Under the pieces are notes generated by a model. It had not been told where the DNA came from. It did no database searches and saw nothing but the letters and a program-made list of their open reading frames with translations. Positions 57,062 through 64,000 of a stretch of DNA of 64,000 bases are shown one piece after another. The stretch is taken from the NCBI RefSeq assembly GCF_025917315.1, contig NZ_CP080627.1, forward strand, positions 2,046,001 through 2,110,000, given 5' to 3'. A program made the position numbers and the translations under genes. Numbering within the stretch: the first letter of the stretch is position 1; every line of letters begins with the position of its first letter. Source of the DNA: Halomonas qaidamensis (GTDB taxonomy: Bacteria; Pseudomonadota; Gammaproteobacteria; Pseudomonadales; Halomonadaceae).

Positions 57062-57080
57062 GAACACGGCTAGCAAGCGA

Positions 57081-57118
57081 CCCCGCAAGGCAATTAGCCT
57101 TAGCGGGGCGTTTGTTTG
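57081..57118 (+). terminator. Terminator after DAHP synthase
   Basis: CCCCGC-AAGGC-AATTA-GCCTT-A-GCGGGG forms an 11-bp stem with one bulge, followed by CGTTTGTTTG. It lies 20 bp past the stop codon. Confidence 0.7.
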
Positions 57119-57138
57119 CTAGATGATATGACGACATT

Positions 57139-57192
57139 TTGTTACTACATGATTTCTTGTTACTACATGACTTCTTGTTACTACATGATTTC
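57139..57192. repeat. Three 18-bp tandem units spanning the dinG stop codon
   Basis: TTGTTACTACATGATTTC at 57139-57156, a copy with one change at 57157-57174, and an exact copy at 57175-57192. The first unit, read on the minus strand, contains the dinG stop TAG followed by TAA, so each extra copy adds stop codons downstream of the real one. Confidence 0.95.
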
Positions 57193-59307
57193 TCGCTTGA
57201 ACGGCGGCAATGCATCTAACAACGCCTGACCATACCGACGCGTAATGACCCGACGATCTAGCAACGTAATGACACCTCTGTCGCTCTCCTTGCGTATCAA
57301 ACGCCCACAGGCTTGTACTAGCTTGATTGACGCATCCGGAACGCTAATCCGCATAAACGGGTTTCCGCCCTGGCTTTCAATCCACTCAGCTAGCGTAGCT
57401 CCTACTGGATCATCCGGCACCGCAAATGGTAGCCGTGTAATCACCACATGGGTGAGATAGTCGCCAGGCAAGTCGATACCTTCAGCAAAACTGGCCAGGC
57501 CAAAAATAATACTCCCTTTGTCACCATCAACTGCCGCACGATGGCGCTCAAGCAATTCACGCTTGGGAAGCGCATCCTGCGCCAACACCCGCTCCTTAGC
57601 TGACGCAGGTAAGGCTTTTTCCACCGCTCGCAGCTGCGCCCGAGAAGAAAACAGCACCAGCACCGCTTCGTCAGCTCCCAACTGGGTCACGAAATTAACG
57701 ATGGCGCTTTCATGGGCATCGCGATCACTAGGATCAGTTGCCTCTCTAGGCACACGCAAAATAGCATTGGCGTAATCAAAGGGACTCGGCAACGCCTGAT
57801 AGCGATAGCGGTTTGCTAACCCAGCGCGCTCCTGAATACGTTCAAACCGCCCTAATGCAGTCAGCGTCGCCGATGTTACTACCGCACCATGGCAGCGCCC
57901 CCACAAATGTTTTGCAAGCGTATGTGCCGCGGATACCGGACTTGCCGAAAACTCTATTTCTGGCTCCCCCGCCACACGACTAAGGGTAATCCAGCGAGCG
58001 CTCGGCGGCGCATTGGCAGCATCTAGTTCGCTGAATGCTTGCCAAAGTGCATGGGCTTCCAGCGAACGCCCATGAAGCAGTGCAATCAGCGGCAACCATG
58101 CCTCAGCTTGCTCTCTATCCAAACCAGTTTGCTTATCCGGGTCGAGGCTTTCGCGCAGGATGTCACTAATGCTTTCCAGACTGCGTGACAGCGTGGCAAA
58201 CATGACTAACAGCTGCTGGGCTTGTTCGCGAAGTGCTTCAGGCACTTGGCCTTTCTCAAAACGCAGCTGATGGTTGGCCTCTTCATCCGACAGGCCGTTT
58301 TCTCGCCCGGCCAGCTGGTGGCCCATGCTAAATACATCGCCCAAAGCAGGCTCTAAGCTATGCAGCAGCTCAGGCAATCCAGCGAGCAAGCGCGCAATTG
58401 TCGGTTGAACCGCTAACCCCTGATGCAGATCCGTCAAACTGCTCTTCAGAGTTTTAAGCCAACGCAAACAACCGTGTACCGCAAAGCGGTGAGCAAAATG
58501 AGAGAGCGCCTTATCAGGCAGATGATGGCCTTCATCAAAAATGAAAATGCAGTCGGCAGGGTCCGGTAAAATAGCACCGCCACCCAGCGCCAGGTCAGCA
58601 AGCACCAGATCATGGTTAGCGACGATAACATCGGCATTTTCCAGCTCACGGCGGGAACGAAAAAAGGCGCAAGCACCAAAATGACCACAGCGACGGCCTG
58701 TGCATTGACGATGATCCACCGTTAGCTGCCGCCAATGGCCATCGTCGATCGACGCCGACCATGTATCGCGATCGCCTTCCCATTCGCCTTTACCGTAAGC
58801 CTCCGCCATATCGGTGGCTAATAGCGAAAAGTCACTGCTGTGGGATTGAAGTGACTGCTCAAATAGCGACAGCGTCGGGTTTGGCTCAACGCCTTCTAAC
58901 GCCTGGTCAAGACGTGCAACACACACGTACCTGCCACGCCCTTTTGCCAAGGCATAACGAAAAGCAATACCGCTATGACTGGCAAGCGAAGGCAAATCTT
59001 GATTAAGCACCTGCTCCTGCAGTGCCACCGTGGCAGTGGAAACAATCAGTCGCTTTCCCTGCGCTTTGGCTATTGGCAAGGCAGCGATCAGGTACGCCAG
59101 CGTTTTACCGGTTCCGGTTCCCGCCTCCAGCACGCACACATGATTATCGTTTGTGCGCTTGCCTTCGCCGTCCTGCTCAATGCCACCTAGCGTACGAGCA
59201 ATTTCTGCGATCATCAGACGCTGGCCGTAGCGTGGCGTCAGCTCAAGCCTCTCCACCACGCGACGATAGGCGTCTTGAATATCGCTTTTCAGCGCATTAT
59301 CGAGCAT
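57181..59307 (-). CDS. dinG: ATP-dependent DNA helicase DinG family
   Basis: A 708-residue superfamily 2 helicase of the XPD/DinG type, iron-sulfur dependent, acting on replication-transcription conflicts and R-loops. Walker A is AGTGTGKT (62-69). The FeS Cys set is Cys129, Cys202, Cys207 and Cys213. Motif II is DEGH (258-261). C-terminal motifs include FGLASFAEGIDLPGDYLTHVVITRLPF and VQACGRLIRKESDRGVITLLDRR. The four Cys favour DinG over YoaA-like lineages, though the two are close. It is 5 nt after rhlB. Confidence 0.92.
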   Translation of the reverse strand: MLDNALKSDIQDAYRRVVERLELTPRYGQRLMIAEIARTLGGIEQDGEGKRTNDNHVCVLEAGTGTGKTLAYLIAALPIAKAQGKRLIVSTATVALQEQVLNQDLPSLASHSGIAFRYALAKGRGRYVCVARLDQALEGVEPNPTLSLFEQSLQSHSSDFSLLATDMAEAYGKGEWEGDRDTWSASIDDGHWRQLTVDHRQCTGRRCGHFGACAFFRSRRELENADVIVANHDLVLADLALGGGAILPDPADCIFIFDEGHHLPDKALSHFAHRFAVHGCLRWLKTLKSSLTDLHQGLAVQPTIARLLAGLPELLHSLEPALGDVFSMGHQLAGRENGLSDEEANHQLRFEKGQVPEALREQAQQLLVMFATLSRSLESISDILRESLDPDKQTGLDREQAEAWLPLIALLHGRSLEAHALWQAFSELDAANAPPSARWITLSRVAGEPEIEFSASPVSAAHTLAKHLWGRCHGAVVTSATLTALGRFERIQERAGLANRYRYQALPSPFDYANAILRVPREATDPSDRDAHESAIVNFVTQLGADEAVLVLFSSRAQLRAVEKALPASAKERVLAQDALPKRELLERHRAAVDGDKGSIIFGLASFAEGIDLPGDYLTHVVITRLPFAVPDDPVGATLAEWIESQGGNPFMRISVPDASIKLVQACGRLIRKESDRGVITLLDRRVITRRYGQALLDALPPFKREIM

Positions 59308-59312
59308 GCGCG

Positions 59313-60587
59313 TTACAGCATGCCTTCCGGCGGATGTTCGCAGGGCAGTTTACCGTTAATGTAGCGCTCAATTTCTGGTAGCGAGAAGGCATCTTCTTCG
59401 CCAACAAAACTAATTGAAACGCCCTTAGCACCTGCACGCCCAGTCCGCCCAATGCGGTGAACGTAATCTTCAGGATCTTCCGGCAAGGTGTAGTTAATCA
59501 CGTGGCTGACATCTTCAATATGAATGCCACGACCGGCTACATCGGTTGCCACTAGCACTTGGATTTCTCCCTCACGGAAGCTTTCCAAGGTTTTGATGCG
59601 CTGATTTTGCGGTACATCGCCAGATAGCATAGCGACGCTCACGCCTGCTTTTTTCAGCAAATCATCAAGCTTGCGCACAAGGTCACGACGATTACCAAAC
59701 ACCATCACACGCTCGAAGCTTTCCTGCGTTAGCAGGTTAATCAGCAACCGCTGTTTATCCTCATCCGACACAAGATAAACGCGCTGATCGATATCGGCCT
59801 GATTTTCAACAGTGACTTCGATCTCTACGTGGGCAGGATCAAGCGTCCACTGGCTTGCCAGGTTCAAGATATCGTCAGTAAAGGTTGCCGAGAACAGGAA
59901 CGTTTGACGCTCCTCTTTCTTAGGCGTGTAGCGAATAATGCGCTTCACATCGGGAATAAAGCCCATAGAAAGCATGCGATCCGCTTCATCCAATACCAAT
60001 ACTTCAACTTCAGAGAGATCGATATCACGCTTCTGATGAAAATCCAGCAGGCGCCCTGGTGTTGCCACCAAAATATCAATCTTCTTGCCTAGGCTCTCGC
60101 GCTGCTTTTGGTAATCCATGCCACCAACAACACTCGCCACATTAAGCTGTGTAAAGCGGGCAAGCGCTTTAGCATCTTTTTCAATTTGCAGCGCCAGCTC
60201 CCGAGTAGGCGCAATAATCAACGCACGGGGTGCCCCTGGCTTTTGGCCATCTGGGGTTGGCTCTTCCAGAAAATAAGCCATTACTGAAATCAAAAAAGCA
60301 GCGGTTTTTCCGGTGCCTGTCTGCGCCTTGCCGACAATATCGCCACCCAGCAAGGTGTGACGCAGAGCCTCTGACTGTATAGGCGTGCAGTATTCAAATC
60401 CTTGGGCATGAATAGCGCGCATTAAAGGCAGCGGCAAATCAAAGTCATGAAAGCGCCACTTGCCGGCAACGGCGGGCACCTGAAACTGACGAAGATCCCA
60501 GTTCGATTGACGACGACGCGGTTTCCGACGGCGACGTTTAGGCTTGCGGTTCTGGGCCGATGCTGTGGTCTGTTCCGACTCGCTCAT
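59313..60587 (-). CDS. rhlB: DEAD-box RNA helicase RhlB
   Basis: A 424-residue RNA helicase. The N-terminal Lys/Arg-rich stretch [13 protein letters not shown] (about 14-26) precedes the Q-motif region [35 protein letters not shown]. Motif II is [28 protein letters not shown]. RhlB cooperates with RNase E in mRNA decay. The basic N-terminal extension and lack of an RhlB-like C-tail differ from E. coli, so another DEAD-box paralogue is possible. Confidence 0.88.
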   Translation of the reverse strand: MSESEQTTASAQNRKPKRRRRKPRRRQSNWDLRQFQVPAVAGKWRFHDFDLPLPLMRAIHAQGFEYCTPIQSEALRHTLLGGDIVGKAQTGTGKTAAFLISVMAYFLEEPTPDGQKPGAPRALIIAPTRELALQIEKDAKALARFTQLNVASVVGGMDYQKQRESLGKKIDILVATPGRLLDFHQKRDIDLSEVEVLVLDEADRMLSMGFIPDVKRIIRYTPKKEERQTFLFSATFTDDILNLASQWTLDPAHVEIEVTVENQADIDQRVYLVSDEDKQRLLINLLTQESFERVMVFGNRRDLVRKLDDLLKKAGVSVAMLSGDVPQNQRIKTLESFREGEIQVLVATDVAGRGIHIEDVSHVINYTLPEDPEDYVHRIGRTGRAGAKGVSISFVGEEDAFSLPEIERYINGKLPCEHPPEGML

Positions 60588-60732
60588 AGGCTGTGTATCT
60601 GTCCATTGCTGTGGATGTTAGGCATCACGAAGTGCGCATTGTACCAGGGCTTGGCGATAAGAGCGCGTCCTGCTGTCGAAGGAGTGCGCTTGCCTGTTAG
60701 AATGAAGCATAAATTAACCCAAGGAGCGCGAC

Positions 60733-60981
60733 ATGACGCGTAAGAAAAAAACCCGTTCACTCGCGGATAAGGTCACTATCCGTACTGGTCGCCGCAAAGA
60801 TTACAAAAAGTGGCGCCATGATAATCCTGATCAGGTGGCCCCCTCACGCCGCTTTGTGGCTAAAAAGCAGCAACAACGCAAGCTTCAAGCAGTGCGTAAA
60901 CTGGCACGCCAGCAAGATGGACAACATATTGCTATCCATCCGGACAAAGAAGGAGACAAGCCTTCTGGGGATCGTTCGTAA
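60733..60981 (+). CDS. Small basic protein coupled to xthA, unknown function
   Basis: An 82-residue, highly basic protein with [17 protein letters not shown] at the start and a Lys/Arg/Gln-rich helix [18 protein letters not shown] at about 44-62. I do not recognise a family. It has an AAGGAG box 7 nt before ATG. Its stop overlaps the xthA start by one base (TAATG), so translation is probably coupled. The charge suggests nucleic acid or ribosome binding, which is only a guess. Confidence 0.7.
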   Translation: MTRKKKTRSLADKVTIRTGRRKDYKKWRHDNPDQVAPSRRFVAKKQQQRKLQAVRKLARQQDGQHIAIHPDKEGDKPSGDRS

Positions 60982-61814
60982 TGCGTTTGGTTTCATTTAA
61001 TATCAATGGCATTCGGGCACGGCTTCATCAGCTTCAAGCGCTGATCGACACGCAGCAGCCAGATGTTATTGGCCTGCAGGAAACCAAAGTGCAAGACAGC
61101 GAGTTTCCTCTGGCTGACGTTGAAGCCATGGGCTACCACGTTTTTTACTACGGTCAAAAAGGCCATTACGGGGTTGCCTTAATGTGTCGGCAAAAACCCC
61201 AAGCGGTATTTTATGGCTTCCCTGATGATGAGGAAGATGCCCAGCGCCGGATGATTGGCGTGCGGTTACTAGCCGAAAATGGCGAAACAGTCACCGTGTG
61301 GAATGGCTACTTCCCCCAGGGTGAAAATGTTGAACACCCAACTAAATTCCCTCATAAAGCGCGCTTTTATCAGCAGTTGGCAAGTCTGCTACAAAACCAG
61401 CACCATCCTGAAGAACAGCTGGCGATTATGGGGGATTTCAACATATCGCCAGAAGATCAGGATATTGGCATTGGTGAGCCAAGCCGCAAACGCTGGCTAC
61501 GCGAGGGCAAAACCAGCTTTCAGCCCATCGAGCGAGAATGGCTTGACGGCATAAAAGCGTGGGGCCTGAGCGACAGCTATCGGCTGTGTCACCCAGATAA
61601 CAGTGAATGGTTCAGCTGGTTTGACTATCGTTCAAAGGGTTTTGACCGCGAGCCAAAACGCGGCCTGCGCATTGACTATATTCTGGTGTCTAAACCGCTT
61701 GCCGACTGCGTCACCGGTGCAGGCATTGATTATGAATTGCGCGGTATGGAGCGGCCTTCCGATCACGCTCCCACCTGGAGTGATTTTGCGCTGACGCTTT
61801 CCCAGTCAGGCTAA
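60981..61814 (+). CDS. xthA: Exodeoxyribonuclease III
   Basis: A 277-residue AP endonuclease/3'-exonuclease for base-excision repair. Catalytic motifs are [18 protein letters not shown] with the metal Glu, [33 protein letters not shown] and [11 protein letters not shown] with the catalytic His. The length is standard. Co-translated with the preceding small basic protein. Confidence 0.94.
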   Translation: MRLVSFNINGIRARLHQLQALIDTQQPDVIGLQETKVQDSEFPLADVEAMGYHVFYYGQKGHYGVALMCRQKPQAVFYGFPDDEEDAQRRMIGVRLLAENGETVTVWNGYFPQGENVEHPTKFPHKARFYQQLASLLQNQHHPEEQLAIMGDFNISPEDQDIGIGEPSRKRWLREGKTSFQPIEREWLDGIKAWGLSDSYRLCHPDNSEWFSWFDYRSKGFDREPKRGLRIDYILVSKPLADCVTGAGIDYELRGMERPSDHAPTWSDFALTLSQSG

Positions 61815-61837
61815 GCACAAACACGCCAAACACACGT

Positions 61838-61864
61838 ACGCCCCTTACGTCACTCTAGGGGCGT
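61838..61864. terminator. Hairpin between convergent xthA and TPR gene
   Basis: ACGCCCCT (61838-61845) pairs exactly with AGGGGCGT (61857-61864), 11-nt loop. It sits between two convergent stops and may end both transcripts, but no T-tract follows on either strand. Confidence 0.45.
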
Positions 61865-61883
61865 CTACTGCGAGCTTTTCACT

Positions 61884-62984
61884 TCACTTTTCAAAATTCG
61901 ACAACCACTGCCCTGCCTGATCATCGCCAAGGTTCGCCGCTTTGATAAGGGCTTCCTCGGCCTGGCCATCTTGCCCCCAGCGGTAAGCAAGCTGCCCGTA
62001 CTGCCGCCAGTCTTCAGCTTTTTGCGTGCTTTCAGCAAGCGCTCTCGAAGCACTTAACGCCTTCTCAACATGCCTAGCCTGTTGCCACGCCCCCGCTAAC
62101 AGCCGTAACGTTTCCTCATCACGAGCCACTGCGCCTTCTTCAATAGCCGTATCCAGGTGCTCGCCTGCTCTAGCTGGCGTTCCCCCCGCTAGGTGCAGCC
62201 GAATTAACGTTAAGCGATCTTCAGCCGACGTAAATTTACCTAGCTGCCAGGCCATCTCCCACACGCCAGCCGCCACGCCAGCCTGGCCCATCTGCTGGGC
62301 AAGCCCTGCCGCCTGACGCCAAGCATCAGGCTCACTCTGGGCAGTTAAGCCATCCACTAGCCAACCGAGAGTTTGCTCGTTTTGCTCCGTGTTGCGTATT
62401 ACTACGGTGGTTAGTGTTTGCTGGGTGTCCGTCAATCCACCTTTTTGCAGGAGCGGCGAGAGCCATTCAATTGCCTCATCCCAGCGCTCTTCCTCTGCTA
62501 ACAAGCGAATCAGCCGCCATGCTGATTCGTCATAGTGTGGACTGCCTTGAGATTGCGTTAGCCACTGCTCATACAACGTAATGGCCTCAGGGCGCTGGTT
62601 ACCTGCGCGACGAAGCGATGCTTCATCACGCAGCCAGCGTAGAATTTGACTGTTAGGCACGCTCGGGCGCTGCTGGGCGCTGGCTAACTCATCAGCAGCG
62701 ACAAGGTGATCACCTTGTCGCACCAACGCACTCGCGGCGAGCTGGTGATAGAGCGCACTCGCCCATTGGTCGGCGCGATTACCACTGGCAAGACGCGACG
62801 ACTGGGAGCGTGCATGGCTGATAATACGATTAAGGACATCGTCATCAACCTCGCCACTGGGTTGCTCAGCTAATTGACTTTGAAGCCCGTTAAGATCGCG
62901 AACAATGTCACCCGGCAGCGGTTCGTTCGCGTGCGCCACAACGCTTAGCGCGCTTAATACGACGATTCCCACCCAACGCTGCAT
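61884..62984 (-). CDS. Periplasmic tetratricopeptide-repeat protein of the TonB cluster
   Basis: A 366-residue exported protein with a signal peptide about 1-20 (AHANEP). The rest is Ala/Leu/Gln-rich helices with a loose TPR pattern from about 100 to 360, including WDEAIEWLSPLLQKGG and GQDGQAEEALIKAANLGDDQAGQWL. It follows tonB on the same strand after 82 bp. In Vibrio-type TonB2 clusters a TPR gene also follows exbD-tonB, so it probably assists that energy-transduction complex. The role is inferred from context. Confidence 0.72.
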   Translation of the reverse strand: MQRWVGIVVLSALSVVAHANEPLPGDIVRDLNGLQSQLAEQPSGEVDDDVLNRIISHARSQSSRLASGNRADQWASALYHQLAASALVRQGDHLVAADELASAQQRPSVPNSQILRWLRDEASLRRAGNQRPEAITLYEQWLTQSQGSPHYDESAWRLIRLLAEEERWDEAIEWLSPLLQKGGLTDTQQTLTTVVIRNTEQNEQTLGWLVDGLTAQSEPDAWRQAAGLAQQMGQAGVAAGVWEMAWQLGKFTSAEDRLTLIRLHLAGGTPARAGEHLDTAIEEGAVARDEETLRLLAGAWQQARHVEKALSASRALAESTQKAEDWRQYGQLAYRWGQDGQAEEALIKAANLGDDQAGQWLSNFEK

Positions 62985-63018
62985 ACTTTTTCCTCAACTG
63001 GCATTTTCAACAGGCTGT

Positions 63019-63041
63019 CTCTACTGGCCACCTCTACTGGC
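63019..63041. repeat. 13-bp-period tandem duplication between tonB and TPR gene
   Basis: CTCTACTGGC occurs at 63019-63028 and 63032-63041, with a more degenerate third copy further right. It lies in the 82-bp gap between tonB and the TPR gene. Confidence 0.7.
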
Positions 63042-63066
63042 TATCGTAACTAGCCAACTTAACGGG

Positions 63067-63834
63067 CTATCTCAGCTGAAATTCTATGCGCTGAGTAGCA
63101 CGACGAAGCTGCTGACCAGGCTCAAACTGCCAGCGTGCAATCGCTTCACGGGCAGCGTCTTCAAACACTCGTCTTGGCTGCGCACGCGTGACGCGAATCG
63201 TGCTGTTATCGACGCTGCCATCTCGACGAATAACAAACTCCACCTCAACAAAGCCCTCCATGCCACGCCGCTGGGCACGTGGTGGATAAGAAGGATTCAC
63301 ACGACTGGTTGGGGTGACCTGCCCGACACTTACAGGCTCATTCGATGGCGCAGGCTCTGGCTCTGAGGGCGCAGCCTGACTCTGTGCTGTTGAAGGCGCA
63401 GGAGAGGGCGCTGCCGTTTCTGCAGGCTGTGGTGCAGGGTCAGGTTGCGGCGCTGGTCTTGGAGACGGCTTCGGCGCGGGCTGCGGAGCTGGCTCGGGCG
63501 TAATTTCGGTCAGCTCTGGTAGCTCACTCTCTAACTCAACCGGTTCTACTGGCTCGTCAGGAAGCTCTACTTCAGGTAACGCAATCGCACTTTCAGCCAC
63601 TGGCGCTGGTGCCGGCATGGGCATTGGCGGCGGCGCTGGTGCCGCCTCAGAAGGCGCAGGCGGCGGTGCTTCTTGCTCTGGCGCCACCTCTGGAGCTTCT
63701 ACCATGGTCATCGACATGGCCATGATAGGCGTTTCTGGGGAGCGCTCTGGGGGTGTTACCAGTAGCGCTAACATCCAAAATAAACCAACGGCTAAGCCAA
63801 TACCGCCCAGTAGCGAGAGGAAATGGCGAATCAT
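63067..63834 (-). CDS. tonB: Energy transducer TonB
   Basis: A 255-residue periplasm-spanning protein that passes proton-motive force to outer-membrane receptors. One N-terminal TM helix lies at about 5-26. It is followed by a Pro/Glu-rich spacer (about 45-165) and a C-terminal TonB domain (about 172-255) with RVNPSYPPRAQRRGMEGFVEVEFVIRRDGSV and ARWQFEPGQ. Its start overlaps the exbD stop by 3 nt. The size and gene order resemble TonB2-type systems. Confidence 0.93.
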   Translation of the reverse strand: MIRHFLSLLGGIGLAVGLFWMLALLVTPPERSPETPIMAMSMTMVEAPEVAPEQEAPPPAPSEAAPAPPPMPMPAPAPVAESAIALPEVELPDEPVEPVELESELPELTEITPEPAPQPAPKPSPRPAPQPDPAPQPAETAAPSPAPSTAQSQAAPSEPEPAPSNEPVSVGQVTPTSRVNPSYPPRAQRRGMEGFVEVEFVIRRDGSVDNSTIRVTRAQPRRVFEDAAREAIARWQFEPGQQLRRATQRIEFQLR

Positions 63835-64000
63835 GGCGCACTCCGGCTCGCTGCCACGGCGATCTGGTCAACACCTGCCTGTTTGAGGCGATCCATCACT
63901 TCAATCAACAGTCCCGTGGTGGATTCTCGATCCGCCTGAATAACCACAGAGCCATCACCACTCAACATACCGGCAACCTGCTGACCAATACGATGAACAT
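63831..64000 (-). CDS. exbD: ExbD biopolymer transport protein (partial, 5' end outside window)
   Basis: Only the C-terminal 56 or so codons are present. They read VHRIGQQVAGMLSGDGSVVIQADRESTTGLLIEVMDRLKQAGVDQIAVAASRSAP, in which SVVIQADRES and IEVMDRLKQAGVDQIAVA are typical of the ExbD/TolR periplasmic domain. It ends overlapping the tonB start. The rest of the cluster, probably exbB, lies beyond position 64000. Confidence 0.85.
   Translation of the reverse strand, partial: VHRIGQQVAGMLSGDGSVVIQADRESTTGLLIEVMDRLKQAGVDQIAVAASRSAP

Noticed and set aside
57006..57215. 69-residue open frame with SCSNKK repeats
   Set aside because: It only translates the 18-bp triplication in another frame.

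Overview
The window is a stretch of bacterial chromosome that looks like Halomonas/Vreelandella or a close Halomonadaceae relative (Gammaproteobacteria). This is an inference from gene content and gene order: rlmD-relA-mazG, rpoE-rseA-rseB-rseC-mucD followed by lepA-lepB-rnc-era-recO-pdxJ-acpS, a liuRABCDE leucine-degradation cluster, and a TonB2-like exbD-tonB-TPR cluster. I see no rRNA, tRNA, transposase, integrase, phage gene or CRISPR array. Nearly all the DNA is ordinary core chromosome with tight operons.

Layout. 1-2 kb: an isochorismatase-like hydrolase and a small membrane protein coupled to a PHB-depolymerase-like esterase. 2.5-6.8 kb: a zinc-uptake block, with a His-rich outer-membrane barrel, znuA, and a divergent znuCB. 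Zur-type palindromes lie in front of the barrel gene and in the znuA/znuC intergenic region. 7-25.7 kb: panE, then two facing catabolic blocks. On the minus strand are a branched-chain-type ABC transporter (livG, livF, binding protein, livH, livM) and three valine-branch enzymes (acyl-CoA dehydrogenase, 3-hydroxyisobutyryl-CoA hydrolase, 3-hydroxyisobutyrate dehydrogenase). On the plus strand is liuR-liuABCDE plus an acyl-CoA synthetase for leucine/isovalerate. A perfect LiuR-like palindrome sits between livG and liuR, and a near copy lies upstream of the valine-branch operon, so one MerR-type regulator probably controls all of it.

25.7-33.3 kb: a repeat-rich intergenic spacer, a methyltransferase, a small outer-membrane barrel, a Kef-type antiporter, and a trpR-trpE-trpG operon preceded by a 40-bp palindrome containing the TrpR core CTAG-N4-CTAG. 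After these come a DUF1294 protein and an RluF-type pseudouridine synthase. 33.3-44.4 kb: ppc, mazG, relA, rlmD and cysM, with the hybrid kinase barA divergent. 44.4-55.6 kb: the envelope-stress sigma-factor operon and the lepA...acpS housekeeping run, all on the minus strand. 56-64 kb: a DAHP synthase, dinG, rhlB, a small basic protein coupled to xthA, and a TPR-tonB-exbD cluster cut by the window end.

I found no clearly new multi-gene system. The most interesting signals are regulatory and repetitive: the shared Zur operator, the LiuR link between leucine and valine pathways, the exceptionally long TrpR-type operator, a 12-copy hexanucleotide array encoding the His-Asp loop of ZnuA, a His/Cys-rich tail on PdxJ, and several independent 13-22 bp tandem duplications in gene-flanking DNA.
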